Assembly (NCBI RefSeq): GCF_000090795.2
Contig: NW_003546438.1
Span: 139,967-173,529 of the forward strand
Direction of reading: 5' to 3'
Length of the DNA: 33,563 nucleotides
From: Amphimedon queenslandica
Taxonomy: Eukaryota > Porifera > Demospongiae > Haplosclerida > Niphatidae
Position numbers and translations under genes: made by a program. This document shows, one piece after another, positions 19,885 through 29,670 of the stretch. Below the pieces are notes generated by a model that had not been told where the DNA came from, searched no databases, and saw only the letters and a list, made by a program, of their open reading frames with translations. Numbering within the stretch: position 1 is the stretch's first letter; every line of letters begins with the position of its first letter.

Positions 19885-20460
19885 CATAGGGGTAGGAACA
19901 GGCGGGGCAGGAGAAGCTTAATTCCCCCCAACTTTCATTGAAGGGGGGCTTAGCCCCTCTAACTGGAAGTGATATACATTTATTACTATTATCAACACTA
20001 TAGACTTTAGTTTAGGTAATCCATATATGTGTGCATATTGTGTGGTGATTCGTTTCATAAAACTATGAATACACTAGCTTAGCTTCTAAGGACATGTACT
20101 CTTATTTTTTTCAGAAATACACAGGCTTCATTTAACAACACTGTTAACATCAGCTTCAGCTGAGCGTATATTTTCGACATTAAGGAGATTTAAAAACTAT
20201 TTGCGCTCCACAATATCGCAAGAGCATCTTAATCATGTAGTTATTTTGCATACACACAAAGAATTTACAGGTGATTTACACATTGAGGACATTACAAAGA
20301 AATTTGTTACATTTAATGAGCATAGACGCCAGTATTTTGGACAATATTAATTCAGTACATATGCTATGTATTAATGATCAATTGTTAAATCATGCTCCTA
20401 TGATTGTGAATAAATAATACCTTAGCCCCCCCCAAGTTTTAGTTTGTTCCTACCCCTATG
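19885..20460 (+). mobile_element. Non-autonomous hAT element with TSD
   Basis: This is a 576 bp element with terminal inverted repeats beginning CATAGGGGTAGGAACA. It is flanked by an 8 bp duplication, GTTGCTGC (19877-19884) and GTTACTGC (20461-20468), with one mismatch. An 8 bp TSD is the hAT hallmark. Only the last transposase exon remains inside. The element lies within one copy of an older diverged repeat whose other copy (near 19190-19282) lacks it, which confirms the insertion. Confidence 0.88.
20114..20350 (+). pseudogene. hAT transposase, C-terminal dimerisation exon
   Basis: This is the last exon of a hAT transposase, encoding the hAT dimerisation domain (hATC). A pyrimidine-rich TTATTTTTTTCAG acceptor ends at 20113. 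The 78-residue frame that follows holds LTTLLTSASAERIFSTLRRF, LRSTISQEHLNHVVILHTHK and a closing RRQYFGQY before TAA at 20348-20350. The AERIFS-LRR and LRST-SQE-LN blocks are diagnostic and the exon itself is intact. The DDE catalytic part is absent because the element is internally deleted. A possible AATAAA lies at 20409-20414, before the right terminal repeat. Confidence 0.88.
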
Positions 20461-20468
20461 GTTACTGC

Positions 20469-21306
20469 AATATATTACTTCAATGATGCAGCTGCTTCAC
20501 ACTATCAGTCTTTAGCCTTGTATTTCATTGCTGTACTTTGGAATCGGTGATTTTAAAATTGTTTAATTTTTTATGTAGTTCCTATGTTAGTGAATCCTTG
20601 CCTGATGTTGATGAGGTTCTAGTTAAGAAACAAGTCTGGCTCTACAATAATAGCATAACAATATGATTTGCTAATAAAAGTGCAGACCGTCAGCTAAAAC
20701 TAAGATAAGTTTGATTGAGGAAGCAAGCCCACTTTCAGACTACTGAATTGACAATTACCAAAAAGTTATTGTAAACAGCTGTAAACTTCTGCAGTTGAAG
20801 GAAAGTACTTTTGTCAAGTTTTCAATGATAATAGAGCCATTTTAATGCTTAAGACAGAAACATTTTACACAAGGCATCAAAACATTACTTTAATTCTTTT
20901 TAATGCTGATTATAATTTACAATAAGTTAAGGAAAGAGCCTGAAAAAAAATTTGTTGATATATGACTATGTCCAATAAAAAAATTTCCTTAATTCTTTTG
21001 TTTTGCCCAGACTTCATTCCTTTCAAGTCTAGAAGCCCTGCTGCATATTGAAAACTCAATTGCTACAGTCTACATCAGGTGGCTTATTACATGGATCATT
21101 TTTATTGCCTAGGATCAAAAAATGTTTGTCCATTTCTATTTCATGCTTTAATTAACTTTATCGCACAAAAATTAGGCTGGTTGTGGTTAAGTACAGTTGT
21201 TTTTCATTGTATTTGATGTTGTTAGTCATTTTCCTCATTATTAAAATTATATAATTATTCTAAAGCGTCTACCTATGTCATTAATTTGCATTTTCCTCAA
21301 CAAATT
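20469..21306. other. Non-coding DNA
   Basis: No gene or clear structure is visible, apart from 20469-20541, the remaining part of the old repeat split by the hAT. Confidence 0.55.
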
Positions 21307-21626
21307 AAGAATTCAGAATCTTGGGTCATGATATGCTTAAGCTTACTACACAATATCAACTTTGTGACTGGAAGTGCTATAAAAAATAATGGCATGCGCG
21401 TCAATAATGCAAGAGTTGAAATTTGGTTAACTCATGTGTTAACTCCCAACATTTATATGTCATTGAATTGCTTTTTTCGGAACTAAATAAGAATTCAGAA
21501 TCTTGTATTAAGACATGCTTAAGCTTAGTACCCAATATCAGTCTTGCGACTGGAAATGCTTTACAAAGCAATGGCACGCGCATCAATAACGCAAGAGTTG
21601 AACTTAGGCCAACTCATGCATTAACT
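21307..21626. repeat. Diverged tandem duplication, period 182 bp
   Basis: AAGAATTCAGAATCTTG starts at 21307 and again at 21489. Aligned similarity runs on through GCTTAAGCTTA, ACTGGAA-TGCT and CAAGAGTTGAA to CTCATG--TTAACT (ends 21444 and 21626). The copies differ at many positions, so the duplication is old. Short open frames in both copies are a by-product and I do not call them genes. Confidence 0.85.
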
Positions 21627-22324
21627 TGAACTTGTACAGCACTTCTGGTGCTCTTCCTGTTGCAACTTATACAGACGATGCTGACTGGACCCGTTTTTAG
21701 ACTAAAGGCATGTAAAGGTTGACTTTATGCTCTTGGCTATTATTATTTTTAACGACCTAGGAGAAAAGCCCCAGGTGGTTCCTATAATTGATTTCACCCA
21801 CATGCAATATTTGTATACATATTTGTATCTCCACACTTACATTTTTTCCATACACATTGTATTGGAGAAATAACAAGCCTTAGCAACTACCCGTCCACAC
21901 TCCTTTACATAGTGGGTGTGGCCATGACACAAAATGGTAGCTAAGAAATGAGACAAAGCTATGACAGCAAGATAACATAGAGATGATGCGTAAAGACTTC
22001 TTTTGAAGTTTCAGAAAGTAGAGAGGACCTCTGTAAGTCTTACTAATTGCAGTTGTACATGCAAGGTGGTGAAATCAATTCTGGAAATATTTTTTACACT
22101 GTGTTACGCTAGTTTGGTTAGCACTGTGTACCTCATATGGCAGAAAGGGACCAATTACTTGTTTTCTTTCATACATTCATTCGTATAAATTTTATGTTAA
22201 ATGCCCTAATGTTTCAACTACATCTGCTAAGGAAGTTTTTCCTCCTATTTCGATTCAAAGAATTTTATAATCTAAACTTTGACTTATAGTAACTTTTTCC
22301 TTTCATTATTGCTATAAAGTTTAA
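21627..22324. other. Non-coding DNA
   Basis: I see no gene or repeat here. Short open frames have no recognisable content. Confidence 0.55.
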
Positions 22325-22716
22325 AGTGAATGCAACTCCTTTAGATACTTGAGTTATTGCTCCTCTTCAGTGTATGAGTTTACAATAAGTCTTAAGACCA
22401 CTTGGATCTGCTATACTAACCTACATGAAACATATCAGTTACTTAAACCCATACATTCGCCCACTCACAATAACAGGTGAGAAACTAATGCATCATGTCC
22501 TTTCTCAATAAATGATTGTTAGTGAATGCAACTCCTTTAGATACTTGAGTTATTGCTCCTCTTCAGTGTATGAGTTTACAATAAGTCTTAAGACCACTTG
22601 GATATGCTATACTAACCTACATGAAACATATCAGTTACTTAAACCCATACATTCGCCCACTCACAATAACAGGTGAGAAACTAATGCATCATGTCCTTTC
22701 TCAATAAATGATTGTT
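22325..22716. repeat. Near-perfect tandem duplication, period 196 bp
   Basis: Copy 1 (22325-22520) and copy 2 (22521-22716) are head to tail and differ, by eye, at one position (GGATCTGCT against GGATATGCT). Both start AGTGAATGCAACTCC and end AAATGATTGTT. No coding content is evident. The duplication must be recent, or an assembly effect. Confidence 0.92.
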
Positions 22717-22856
22717 TCCTACTTCGGTTAGATAAATCAGAAGATGAAGGTGTCTCAGGTTGGGTCTGGCATGCCGCCTGCTAGACTAGTCTGAGATGCA
22801 GGTGGTGCTTCACCATTAAGACTAGATGTTGATGATGCAGCTTTTGCTGTCTGCTT

Positions 22857-23153
22857 TCATCGGTCAAGAACAAAGTCAATGTACTTTTTTGTCAACAAGT
22901 ATAAACTTTTATTCGTAATGAATCCTGTGTACGACTCAAACACTTCCTGCACAAGTGACCATCTTAAACCAGGGTTTATTATTTTAAAGGCAATAACTGG
23001 TAAAATAGATCTATCTCTGTCTTGTAGTGTTGACTTCAATCTACTCATTAAAACCTCAATAACAGCTTCAGATACGCTTGACTGAGAGTGCAGGATACAT
23101 CTATCATGACAAATAGCATCTTTACCACATGACAGACAGATAATTGTGAGGAT
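22857..23153 (-). pseudogene. Unassigned coding fragment with Cys cluster
   Basis: I do not recognise this. The minus-strand frame is open from 23153 to the TGA at 22859-22857. It begins IICLSCGKDAICHDRC (four Cys in C-x2-C-x5-C-x3-C spacing, zinc-finger-like), continues EAVIEVLMSRLKSTLQDRD and INPGLRWSLVQEVFESYTGF, and ends YIDFVLDR. Beyond the TGA the same frame stays open for about 33 codons with a Ser/Ala-rich linker composition (KQTAKAASSTSSLNGEAPP). The TGA may therefore be a nonsense mutation rather than the true end. Composition and length suggest an exon of a transposon or domesticated gene. It could also be chance. Confidence 0.35.
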
Positions 23154-23909
23154 TTATGAGTGATTTATTATTCATTCTGATTATTGATGATCAGTTATTA
23201 ATAACTATTACTTCTCATTCTTATTGATGAGTGTATTTTGTATTTAAGAGAGTAATTTTTGCGAGCCATTTTTGGCTAAGCTAGGCTTAGAGTAAAGCAG
23301 TTGATTGAGTTTGTGAGTTATTGAGTCATTGGGAGATAGTGTGACTGTGGCACTATCTATGTCCATTTGATATCATTATTTGAACCAGTAAAGCTGGTAT
23401 AATTTGATTTAAAAAATTCTATTGAAATAATTTTGTTGAAATTGATAGCGAGCCTGGCATTGGTGAGCTACCTAGTGCATCATGAGCTGAGCTGACTGAT
23501 AAGGAAGCAGCTATATAGACAGGCTAGACGGCATCCCTGAATATGTAGAGAAGGCATTGTGACAAATTGGTCCACACTGATCCGGATTACTGACTGAGTG
23601 GCCTAGAATCTCGAACCGTTATACTAGCTGGTAGTAACTTTGCTGTGACGGTCTGAATACAGTCCTGAAGTTGAGGCCTTGATATAGTACCTCCTAAGGG
23701 AGTGGTGAATCTGTTCTTTCAGTTATTGCAATATGGGAAGGGCTGGATTTTTGTACACTTACCAGTTGTTTACGCCCTTCTTTGTAAAATTACAATTGTA
23801 TTGTTGCACGCACATGAACTTGGGGTGCGTCTTGTAGTTAATTTGTGGTTTTAGTGTGAAGTAAACCTTGCCTACCTCCCTTGTCGAAGAATTCATTTTT
23901 TGTTTCATA
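23154..23909 (+). mobile_element. Probable 5' LTR and leader of the BEL/Pao element
   Basis: This non-coding stretch lies immediately upstream of a BEL/Pao gag. A TATTTAAGAGAG word near 23240 could be a promoter TATA region. The sequence TGGCATTGGTGAGC near 23456 weakly resembles a tRNA-derived primer site. No second LTR is present in the window, so the LTR cannot be delimited by pairing. The assignment is by position only. Confidence 0.3.
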
Positions 23910-25015
23910 ATGGTGGATCTTACTGCTCTGAAGAGAACTAGAGGTGGACATAGTGCAATAGCCACTCAAAGAGGTGTCTGATCTTTTTGCTGCATCCCAT
24001 GGGCCTGATGAAATCAAACTTGGGCATTTGAAGTGTGGCCTTTAGGATACTTTCGATTCTCTTAAGAAATTTGATGAACAAGTTTTGCCTCTTGTTGATC
24101 CAGGAGTTTTGGAAAAGGAGACTGTAGATTCAGAGCAAATCAAACATAAGCTGTTCCTTGCCACGTCTACTGTGGATCGTGCTTTCTTGACATTGCCACC
24201 ACCGTTAATGGTAGCCTAGTTGCATGGACTCCATATTGGGATGGGATTCCTTCAAGTCCGCCATTCATGATAATCCCAGCTTGGCAACCATTGATAAATT
24301 TTCTTATTTCCAGTCTTTATTGGAAGGCAAAGCCAAGCAAACTATTGCAGGCCTCGCCCTTACTGATGCCAACTATTCTACTGCAGTTGACTTATTGGAG
24401 AAGAGGTTTGGCAACAAGGAGAGGATCACTGCAGCTCATATGGGCGTACTGATAAGACTGGATGCAGTTTGTTCTGATCACAATTTTGAGCTTCGTTGCC
24501 TGCATAACGAGACTGAGTCTACAATTAGGAGTCTATCTGCATTGGGAGGACCTGTGGACTTTTATGGAGCATTGCTGGCTCCTATGTTCACAAAGAAGGT
24601 TCCAATTGAACTTAGACTTGCCATTGCCCGAAAGGTTCCAGCAGATTATTGGAACATGACGAGGATACTGGAGGTGTTATTAGCAGAGGTCGAAGCTAGA
24701 GAGAGGGCCTCCCTACCTAAGACTAAACAGAGTAGTTCTACAACTAAGCATGGAAGAGATTTTGCCACTGCTGCCACTTTTACTGGAGGTAGCCAGAGTG
24801 ATTGCTGCTTTTGCCAGCAAAAAGACCACACACCTGCCCAGTGTACTAAGGTCACTGGAGTTGATGAGAGGAAACGAATGATTAGAGAGCAGTGCAGATG
24901 CTTTGTTTGCTTCCGCCCAGGTCACATTAGTAAGCACTGTCACATTTCAATGAGCTGTGCTACGTGTAAAGGGAGACATTACTCTAGTGTATGTATGAAG
25001 AACTCAAAGCCTTAA
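23910..25015 (+). pseudogene. BEL/Pao retrotransposon gag (DUF1759-like) with zinc knuckles
   Basis: This is the gag polyprotein of a BEL/Pao LTR retrotransposon, which packages element RNA. The ATG at 23910 opens MVDLTALKRTRGGHSAIATQ. The reading then shifts near 23970 and continues as KEVSDLFAASHGPDEIKLGH with a TAG at 24043-24045. A further shift near 24240 leads into WDSFKSAIHDNPSLATIDKF (about 24242-24301) and QSLLEGKAKQTIAGLALTDA, the recognisable DUF1759-type gag core. The C-terminal part has three Cys/His knuckles: CCFCQQKDHTPAQC, CFVCFRPGHISKHC and CATCKGRHYSSVC (about 24805-25003). The frame ends at TAA 25013-25015. It is disabled by at least two shifts and one stop. Confidence 0.85.
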
Positions 25016-25087
25016 TCGAGCCAGAGGCCTCCTACAGCTAGAGATGGTGCTTCTCCACATTTGTGTAAGGGACTTAATTCAGAGACC

Positions 25088-25490
25088 CCTCCATTGGAAG
25101 GATCAAGTACAGGTGCCACTAGTTCCAGAGAGTCTACTCATTTACGAGTAGCACGCGTCTTTGCCTTGATGCAAGCTGATCTTAGAACATTAAAGAAATT
25201 CCATGGATGGTTGTTAGGTACTGGGAAAAGGTTTTTTGCACAATTCTTAATTGTCACTTCCTTTAAAAGCTGTGATTCTGATAAGGATCTTCCTCATATT
25301 TTGTTCTTATTAGAGTTTGGACTAATGATAGATTTCAGAGGCGAAGTTGTGGGATGGATGTTACGCTTACGGTTATCAATATGAGGTACATGTCCAAGAA
25401 GAGGCTGCACAGCGTGTATTGTTGTCCCATGGCAACTGCAGCTTTGAAATCAAAGGCTGTTTTACAGGTGCTATGTTTCATTAAGCTGTT
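25088..25490 (+). pseudogene. Fragment of BEL/Pao retropepsin-like protease region
   Basis: After gag an open frame (about 25061-25383) contains STHLRVARVFALMQADLRTL and then GWLLGTGKRFFAQF. Position and pattern suit the DUF1758 aspartic protease that follows gag in BEL/Pao, whose active site is normally DTG or DGG in an LLD-GS-SF context. Here the Asp is Gly. The match is short and degenerate, so the assignment leans on position. The element stops abruptly near 25490, where Helitron copy B begins. No reverse transcriptase follows. Confidence 0.45.
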
Positions 25491-26149
25491 CCAATTTTTA
25501 AATGAAACTTTAAATGAGTTGGTATAGTTTCTAATCATTTGCCTTAACCAGAACATTGAATTATTATGAATGGACAGCGTAGTAAATTAAATAATGTCTG
25601 GCGTAGTTTAGTCAATGTCGATAAATTGAAAGCAGCATTAAGGAAATTAAAAGAAATGAATTAGCTTTATAGAAATATAAACAATGATTCAAATGACAAA
25701 TTGCCTAAAATGTTATATAAATAGTAGCAATACTACTCGTAAAAGGCTTGAAAAAGGAAACAGTAAAATTTTAATGGGTGTTGACATCAGTTGATATGAA
25801 TTAATTTGTGTAAAAGAAGCGCTAATTGAAAATAGGCAAAAGCATCAAGATTTGTGATGCTTTCCTACTTCATTTTCTAACGGAAATTATGGAGAGCATC
25901 ATTACAGACAAAGCTATGTAGTAAAGACTATCATTTAGTGAATACATGACATCTAGACTTTAAAACAAAGATTTCCCATTTAGTAAATATATTTCATATT
26001 GTCTGCACTGTTATTGATTAATAATTAACAATGCCTTAAAAAGTGGCATATACAATTTATGAAAAACAAGAGGCAACGTTAACTAAACAGTTGCTGAAAT
26101 ATTAGATAACAATTAATGTTTTTGAAGACAAACTTGAGGACAATTTTAT

Positions 26150-27000
26150 AGCAATGTTGGCTCCAATATGGGGCACAAATCACTATTGGTTGCTTCTAAA
26201 ATGTGAGGGCAAAGCAATGAATGCTGAGTATGGCTCACCATAACTGTTTCTAAGATTAACTTGAGCTGAATACAATTTAGCTGACATGACACAATATTTA
26301 AAAAAGTGAATAACACTCCACAATCATATAGTATTTCCAGATTATGCACTGAGAACCCTGTTTCAGTAATGCGACAATTTTCATACAAGTTTAAGAATTT
26401 CATTAACATAGTGATTTACCACAAAGGTGTTCTAGTCAAAGTAGGGCAATATTATGTTAAAAAAATATCAATTGCGTGGAGCACCTCATTATCACATCCT
26501 CCTATACATTGAAAATGCTCCAATTGTCGGTAACAATTGTCCTGAATAAGTGTTTTTTCATACAAGATAAGATGACTTGTAATATACCGGATAGTAATAT
26601 GTAACCTGATTTAATGTTTTTGGTAGCAAAATACCAAATGCTTAAGTACAGTAAATACTTCTAACAAAATATTAAAGTTGGCCAGAACAATGTATCTAGA
26701 TGCCAATTTGATTTTCCTAGACAAGTATGAGATAGCATTTGTATTAATGATGTTAAAAATAGGTTGAAATGATGCAATAAAATATATTTTCTGAAATGAG
26801 ATGAAAAGAAGTTTAAGACAACAATTAATATACCAAAATTGTAGCATGCAAATATGGACTTGCAGTACATAGCTGAGAGAAGTCTTCCTTAACAGCTATG
26901 TAACTGGATACGTCAATAAAGCAGAAAAGAGTCATGCACAGAACTTATGACATGAAGTTCGCATCTGTGACAACATATACAGCAGGCTATGGATAATTGG
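26150..27000 (+). pseudogene. Helitron copy B Rep
   Basis: This decayed Rep nuclease matches 2010-2870 of copy A. MLAPIWGTNHYW opens near 26155. The HUH block is still readable as RGAPHYHILLYI (about 26476-26511), and the Y2 region is near 26890-26925 in broken frames. The TGA after FPRQV (about 26728-26730) occupies the same codon as the TGA at 2593 in copy A. Numerous private stops and shifts (for example TAA in the CPE-VCSF region) show long decay. Confidence 0.8.
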
Positions 27001-28671
27001 ACAAAAAGTTCATGAAACCAAAAATGTAGGACTTTATGAAGCTAGCGATCTTCTCAGTGAAAGCTCATGCATAAATCAGTAACTGTACAGTACATTAATG
27101 TCTACTTGCCTCATAAGAGGAGCAGAAACATCTAGAAATATTCATAATTCACTAAAGTGGAGTAATGTTTAAACGACATTTTTAATCCTAGCAAAATGGA
27201 AGATTTTTATCTGGAAGATGTATCTCTTTACAAATTTGTAGCTAACTACAAATTTCATAAAACAAAAAACTGAACAAAGAGAATACAAACTTTGATCAAA
27301 GCCAGTCCCTCCAAGCCACAAGAAATTTAATGCTATGAAGGAAGCGGAAAAAGATGACTTTTATTACTTGCTAATATTTTTATTTGTGCCGTTTAGAGAT
27401 GAGAGCACACTCATAATGGAAGAAGAAACAATGGAAAAAACATTTGGGCATCACAGAGAAGCATCTATACGTGGCATTGAAAATCAATTTAACAAACTAC
27501 AGAAATTATTAGAAGCTGAAGGCAATTGGAAGAAAAAAGTTCATGCAAAAAATAAAGCAGGTTTTACAAAAGAACTTTCTGATAACTAGGAGATGATGAG
27601 CCTCAACTACTGGGTGAAATAATGGAAGCAGTAGTTGGCATTGCTGACATGCATATAAATGTACATAATTTAACATTAGAGCAAAGAGATGCAATGCTTA
27701 ATGTAGATCAAAATGAATTTTTGATAAAATTAAAGGTCATTTTATAGGTCAAAAAGAATGTGAAGACTTATTAGAGAATAAGTCTTGAAGACTCCTTATA
27801 TTAGATAATATGAAACCGCTAAGAATATTTTAGTGGTGTAGGTGGAAATGGTAAATAAATTCTAATAGAAGCAATAAAATGCCTAGTGGATGACTAAAGG
27901 CATCCAAAAAGTGGTAAAATTGTGTGCTACAGTAGCACCAACAGGTATAGCCACACTGAATGTAGGCAGACTAGCAATACCTAGATTATTTGAACTACCA
28001 ATAGAGCATGAGGGAGAAACAGCTGGATATTGGGCTTAAAATAATGAAGGTCAGGAAAGAATAAAAATGACACATACAAATTTAATAATTATAAGAGGAG
28101 ACGAGGTATCTATGGTATCTAATCTAAATGTAGCATACTTACACATGTGCTTACAAGATATAATTGGAACTGATGAATGGTTTGAATGCAATAATATTTA
28201 ATTTTTATGTGACCTGTTACATCTGCAACCAGTTAATGGTAGGCCAGTATTCAATAAAATTAGCAAAAAAATAGTAAAAACTAGACTTGGAGCAGCCAAT
28301 GCAGTTAACATATGGAAAGAAACAAAATGATGCAGTAATGACCAATGAGCGACGAAAAGGAGACGAAAGTTTTTCAATATCCTTCATACTGTTAGGCATG
28401 GCTCTCTGACTGTTGAAATTATAGATATGCTTAAGAGTCGCGTATATCTTGTTTCAATACAAGAGAAATATAAGGAATGTGAAAGTGAAGGAAGAAATCC
28501 TGTAATTTGCCTACTTTTATTTTTTAAGGTAGACGCCTGCAAAAAATCAATGAATTAATGTTAGAAGTCTAGAAACTTAGAAAAAAGAATTAGTGTTGGT
28601 TGACGTTGTAGATGATAGTGGCAGCACAGTTAATTTTGACAAAACACAAGAAAAACAATTAGAGAAACTAA

Positions 28672-29505
28672 CATAGGCGGCTGCAGGGTCAGACATTTCA
28701 GGACAATGTTTGACCAAAACTTCTGACCAGAAGTATGACATCATCATAGTTAATAGTTATTGTATAGTTCATTAATAGTTATTACATAGTTAATGACAGT
28801 TATTGCAATTATAATTTCAAATTTTTAATGAAAATCTAATAATTATGAATGCATAATTGGCAGACTGATAAAAAGTTGATGAAGAGAGACAAAATGAAGG
28901 ACAAGATGGTTGTAAGACTTTGGGGCCAATCACAGTGGGCCACCACAGCAACACGATCATTTCATGATTCAGTGCTGTTTCAGTGTTCTTTTCTTGTCAT
29001 TTGCAATATTTAAAAGACAAGCTTCACTATGTCCTTTGTGAACAAGCCTGCTAAAAAGGAACAACAGTTTACAAAGTGAACCTAGTAAGTACAGTAAAGA
29101 AGTCAATAATACAAATTATTTCATAATTCTTACTTTAGGTCAGTCTCTTGCTGAATCAGTTGATGATCATGATTCTCCGTCTCCAGCCTAGTGGCTACTG
29201 CGGTTGATACAGCTACAGTTTTTACACCTACAGTTGATATAGTCAGTTGTGGTTCATTCTCCATCACCCTATTCTTCTACTTTCTCTACTAATACTACTC
29301 CTAGTACTATTACTACTACAAAAGTTAGTGTTGGAGCTACATCACCCTCTACCTTATCACAGTTACCTTTGCTACCAAAAAATGGCTCTAAAAAGGGTAC
29401 ATAAAGGAGTGTGTGGCCAAAATTGCGCCGCGCTTCGTGCGCACAACCCATTTTCCTATACCAAACCTATGCCTAACTAGTAGTCAAATCCAGCAGCGGC
29501 CTATG
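28672..29505 (+). mobile_element. Non-autonomous hAT element inside Helitron copy B
   Basis: This is an 834 bp insertion with imperfect terminal inverted repeats of about 23 bp, CATAGGCGGCTGCAGGGTC at the left and CATAGGCCGCTGCTGGATT as the reverse complement of the right. It has an 8 bp target-site duplication, GAAACTAA (28664-28671) and GAAAGTAA (29506-29513). Removing it rejoins Helitron sequence that aligns with copy A around 4570-4590. It retains possible 5' transposase exons (29029-29084 with a GTAAGT donor; a Ser/Thr-rich exon from 29139) but no catalytic or dimerisation domain. Confidence 0.88.
29029..29450 (+). pseudogene. Remnant 5' exons of a hAT transposase
   Basis: ATG at 29029 gives MSFVNKPAKKEQQFTK, then a stop and a GTAAGT donor at 29085. 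After a TTACTTTAG acceptor at 29130-29138, a Ser/Thr/Pro-rich stretch follows (SLAESVDDHDSPSP, STFSTNTTPSTITTTKVSVG, with a shift between them). A short Lys-rich start followed by a Ser/Thr-rich linker is common upstream of the TTF/zinc finger in ZMYM1-like hATs. The match is by style rather than by a defined domain. Confidence 0.4.
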
Positions 29506-29670
29506 GAAAGTAAAATATCAACCAAGCAAGACAGCTGGTTTAGAAACTGCATTGTCTCAAGCAGTAGGCAGTAGAGTAATGCTAAGACATAACATTGATG
29601 TGACTGTATGATACGTTAATGGTGCCATTGTTAGAGTAATGGTTGCTGCTACATACAGAATGAAACCAGC

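Larger units (their letters stand above)
25500..29660 (+). mobile_element. Helitron copy B, truncated at both ends and split by a hAT
   Basis: The sequence follows Helitron copy A base for base in order. 25500 corresponds to about 1310 and about 29660 to about 4715. It has dozens of substitutions per few hundred bases and many small indels and stops. It starts inside the DUF6570-like region, includes the Rep and most of the PIF1 helicase, and lacks the N-terminus, motifs V-VI, the tail and the OTU. An 834 bp hAT (28672-29505) interrupts it between sequences matching about 4578 and 4580. The left end abuts BEL/Pao and the right end abuts a Tc1 relic; both junctions look like truncations. Confidence 0.9.
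27320..29660 (+). pseudogene. Helitron copy B linker and PIF1-like helicase
   Basis: This matches 3225-4715 of copy A. The linker 27335-27589 is still open (FLFVPFRDESTLIMEEETME). Walker A near 27835-27860 reads GVGGNGK followed by a stop, so here the lysine is kept but the loop is truncated. APTGIATLNVG (motif Ia) is near 27940 and the Walker B equivalent near 28095 reads IIRGDEVSMVS. The hAT at 28672-29505 splits the gene, and helicase sequence resumes at 29514 (STKQDSWFRNCIV frame / SRVMLRHNIDVTV). Many stops are present and the last motifs are missing. Confidence 0.8.

Noticed and set aside
21286..21629. Two similar open frames of 66-68 codons
   Set aside because: They arise from a diverged 182 bp tandem duplication; different stops and shifts in each copy argue against a repeated protein.
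23450..23475. tRNA primer-binding site of the BEL/Pao element
   Set aside because: TGGCATTGGTGAGC only partly resembles a glycine tRNA complement and the LTR boundary is not defined, so it is mentioned only as a hint.
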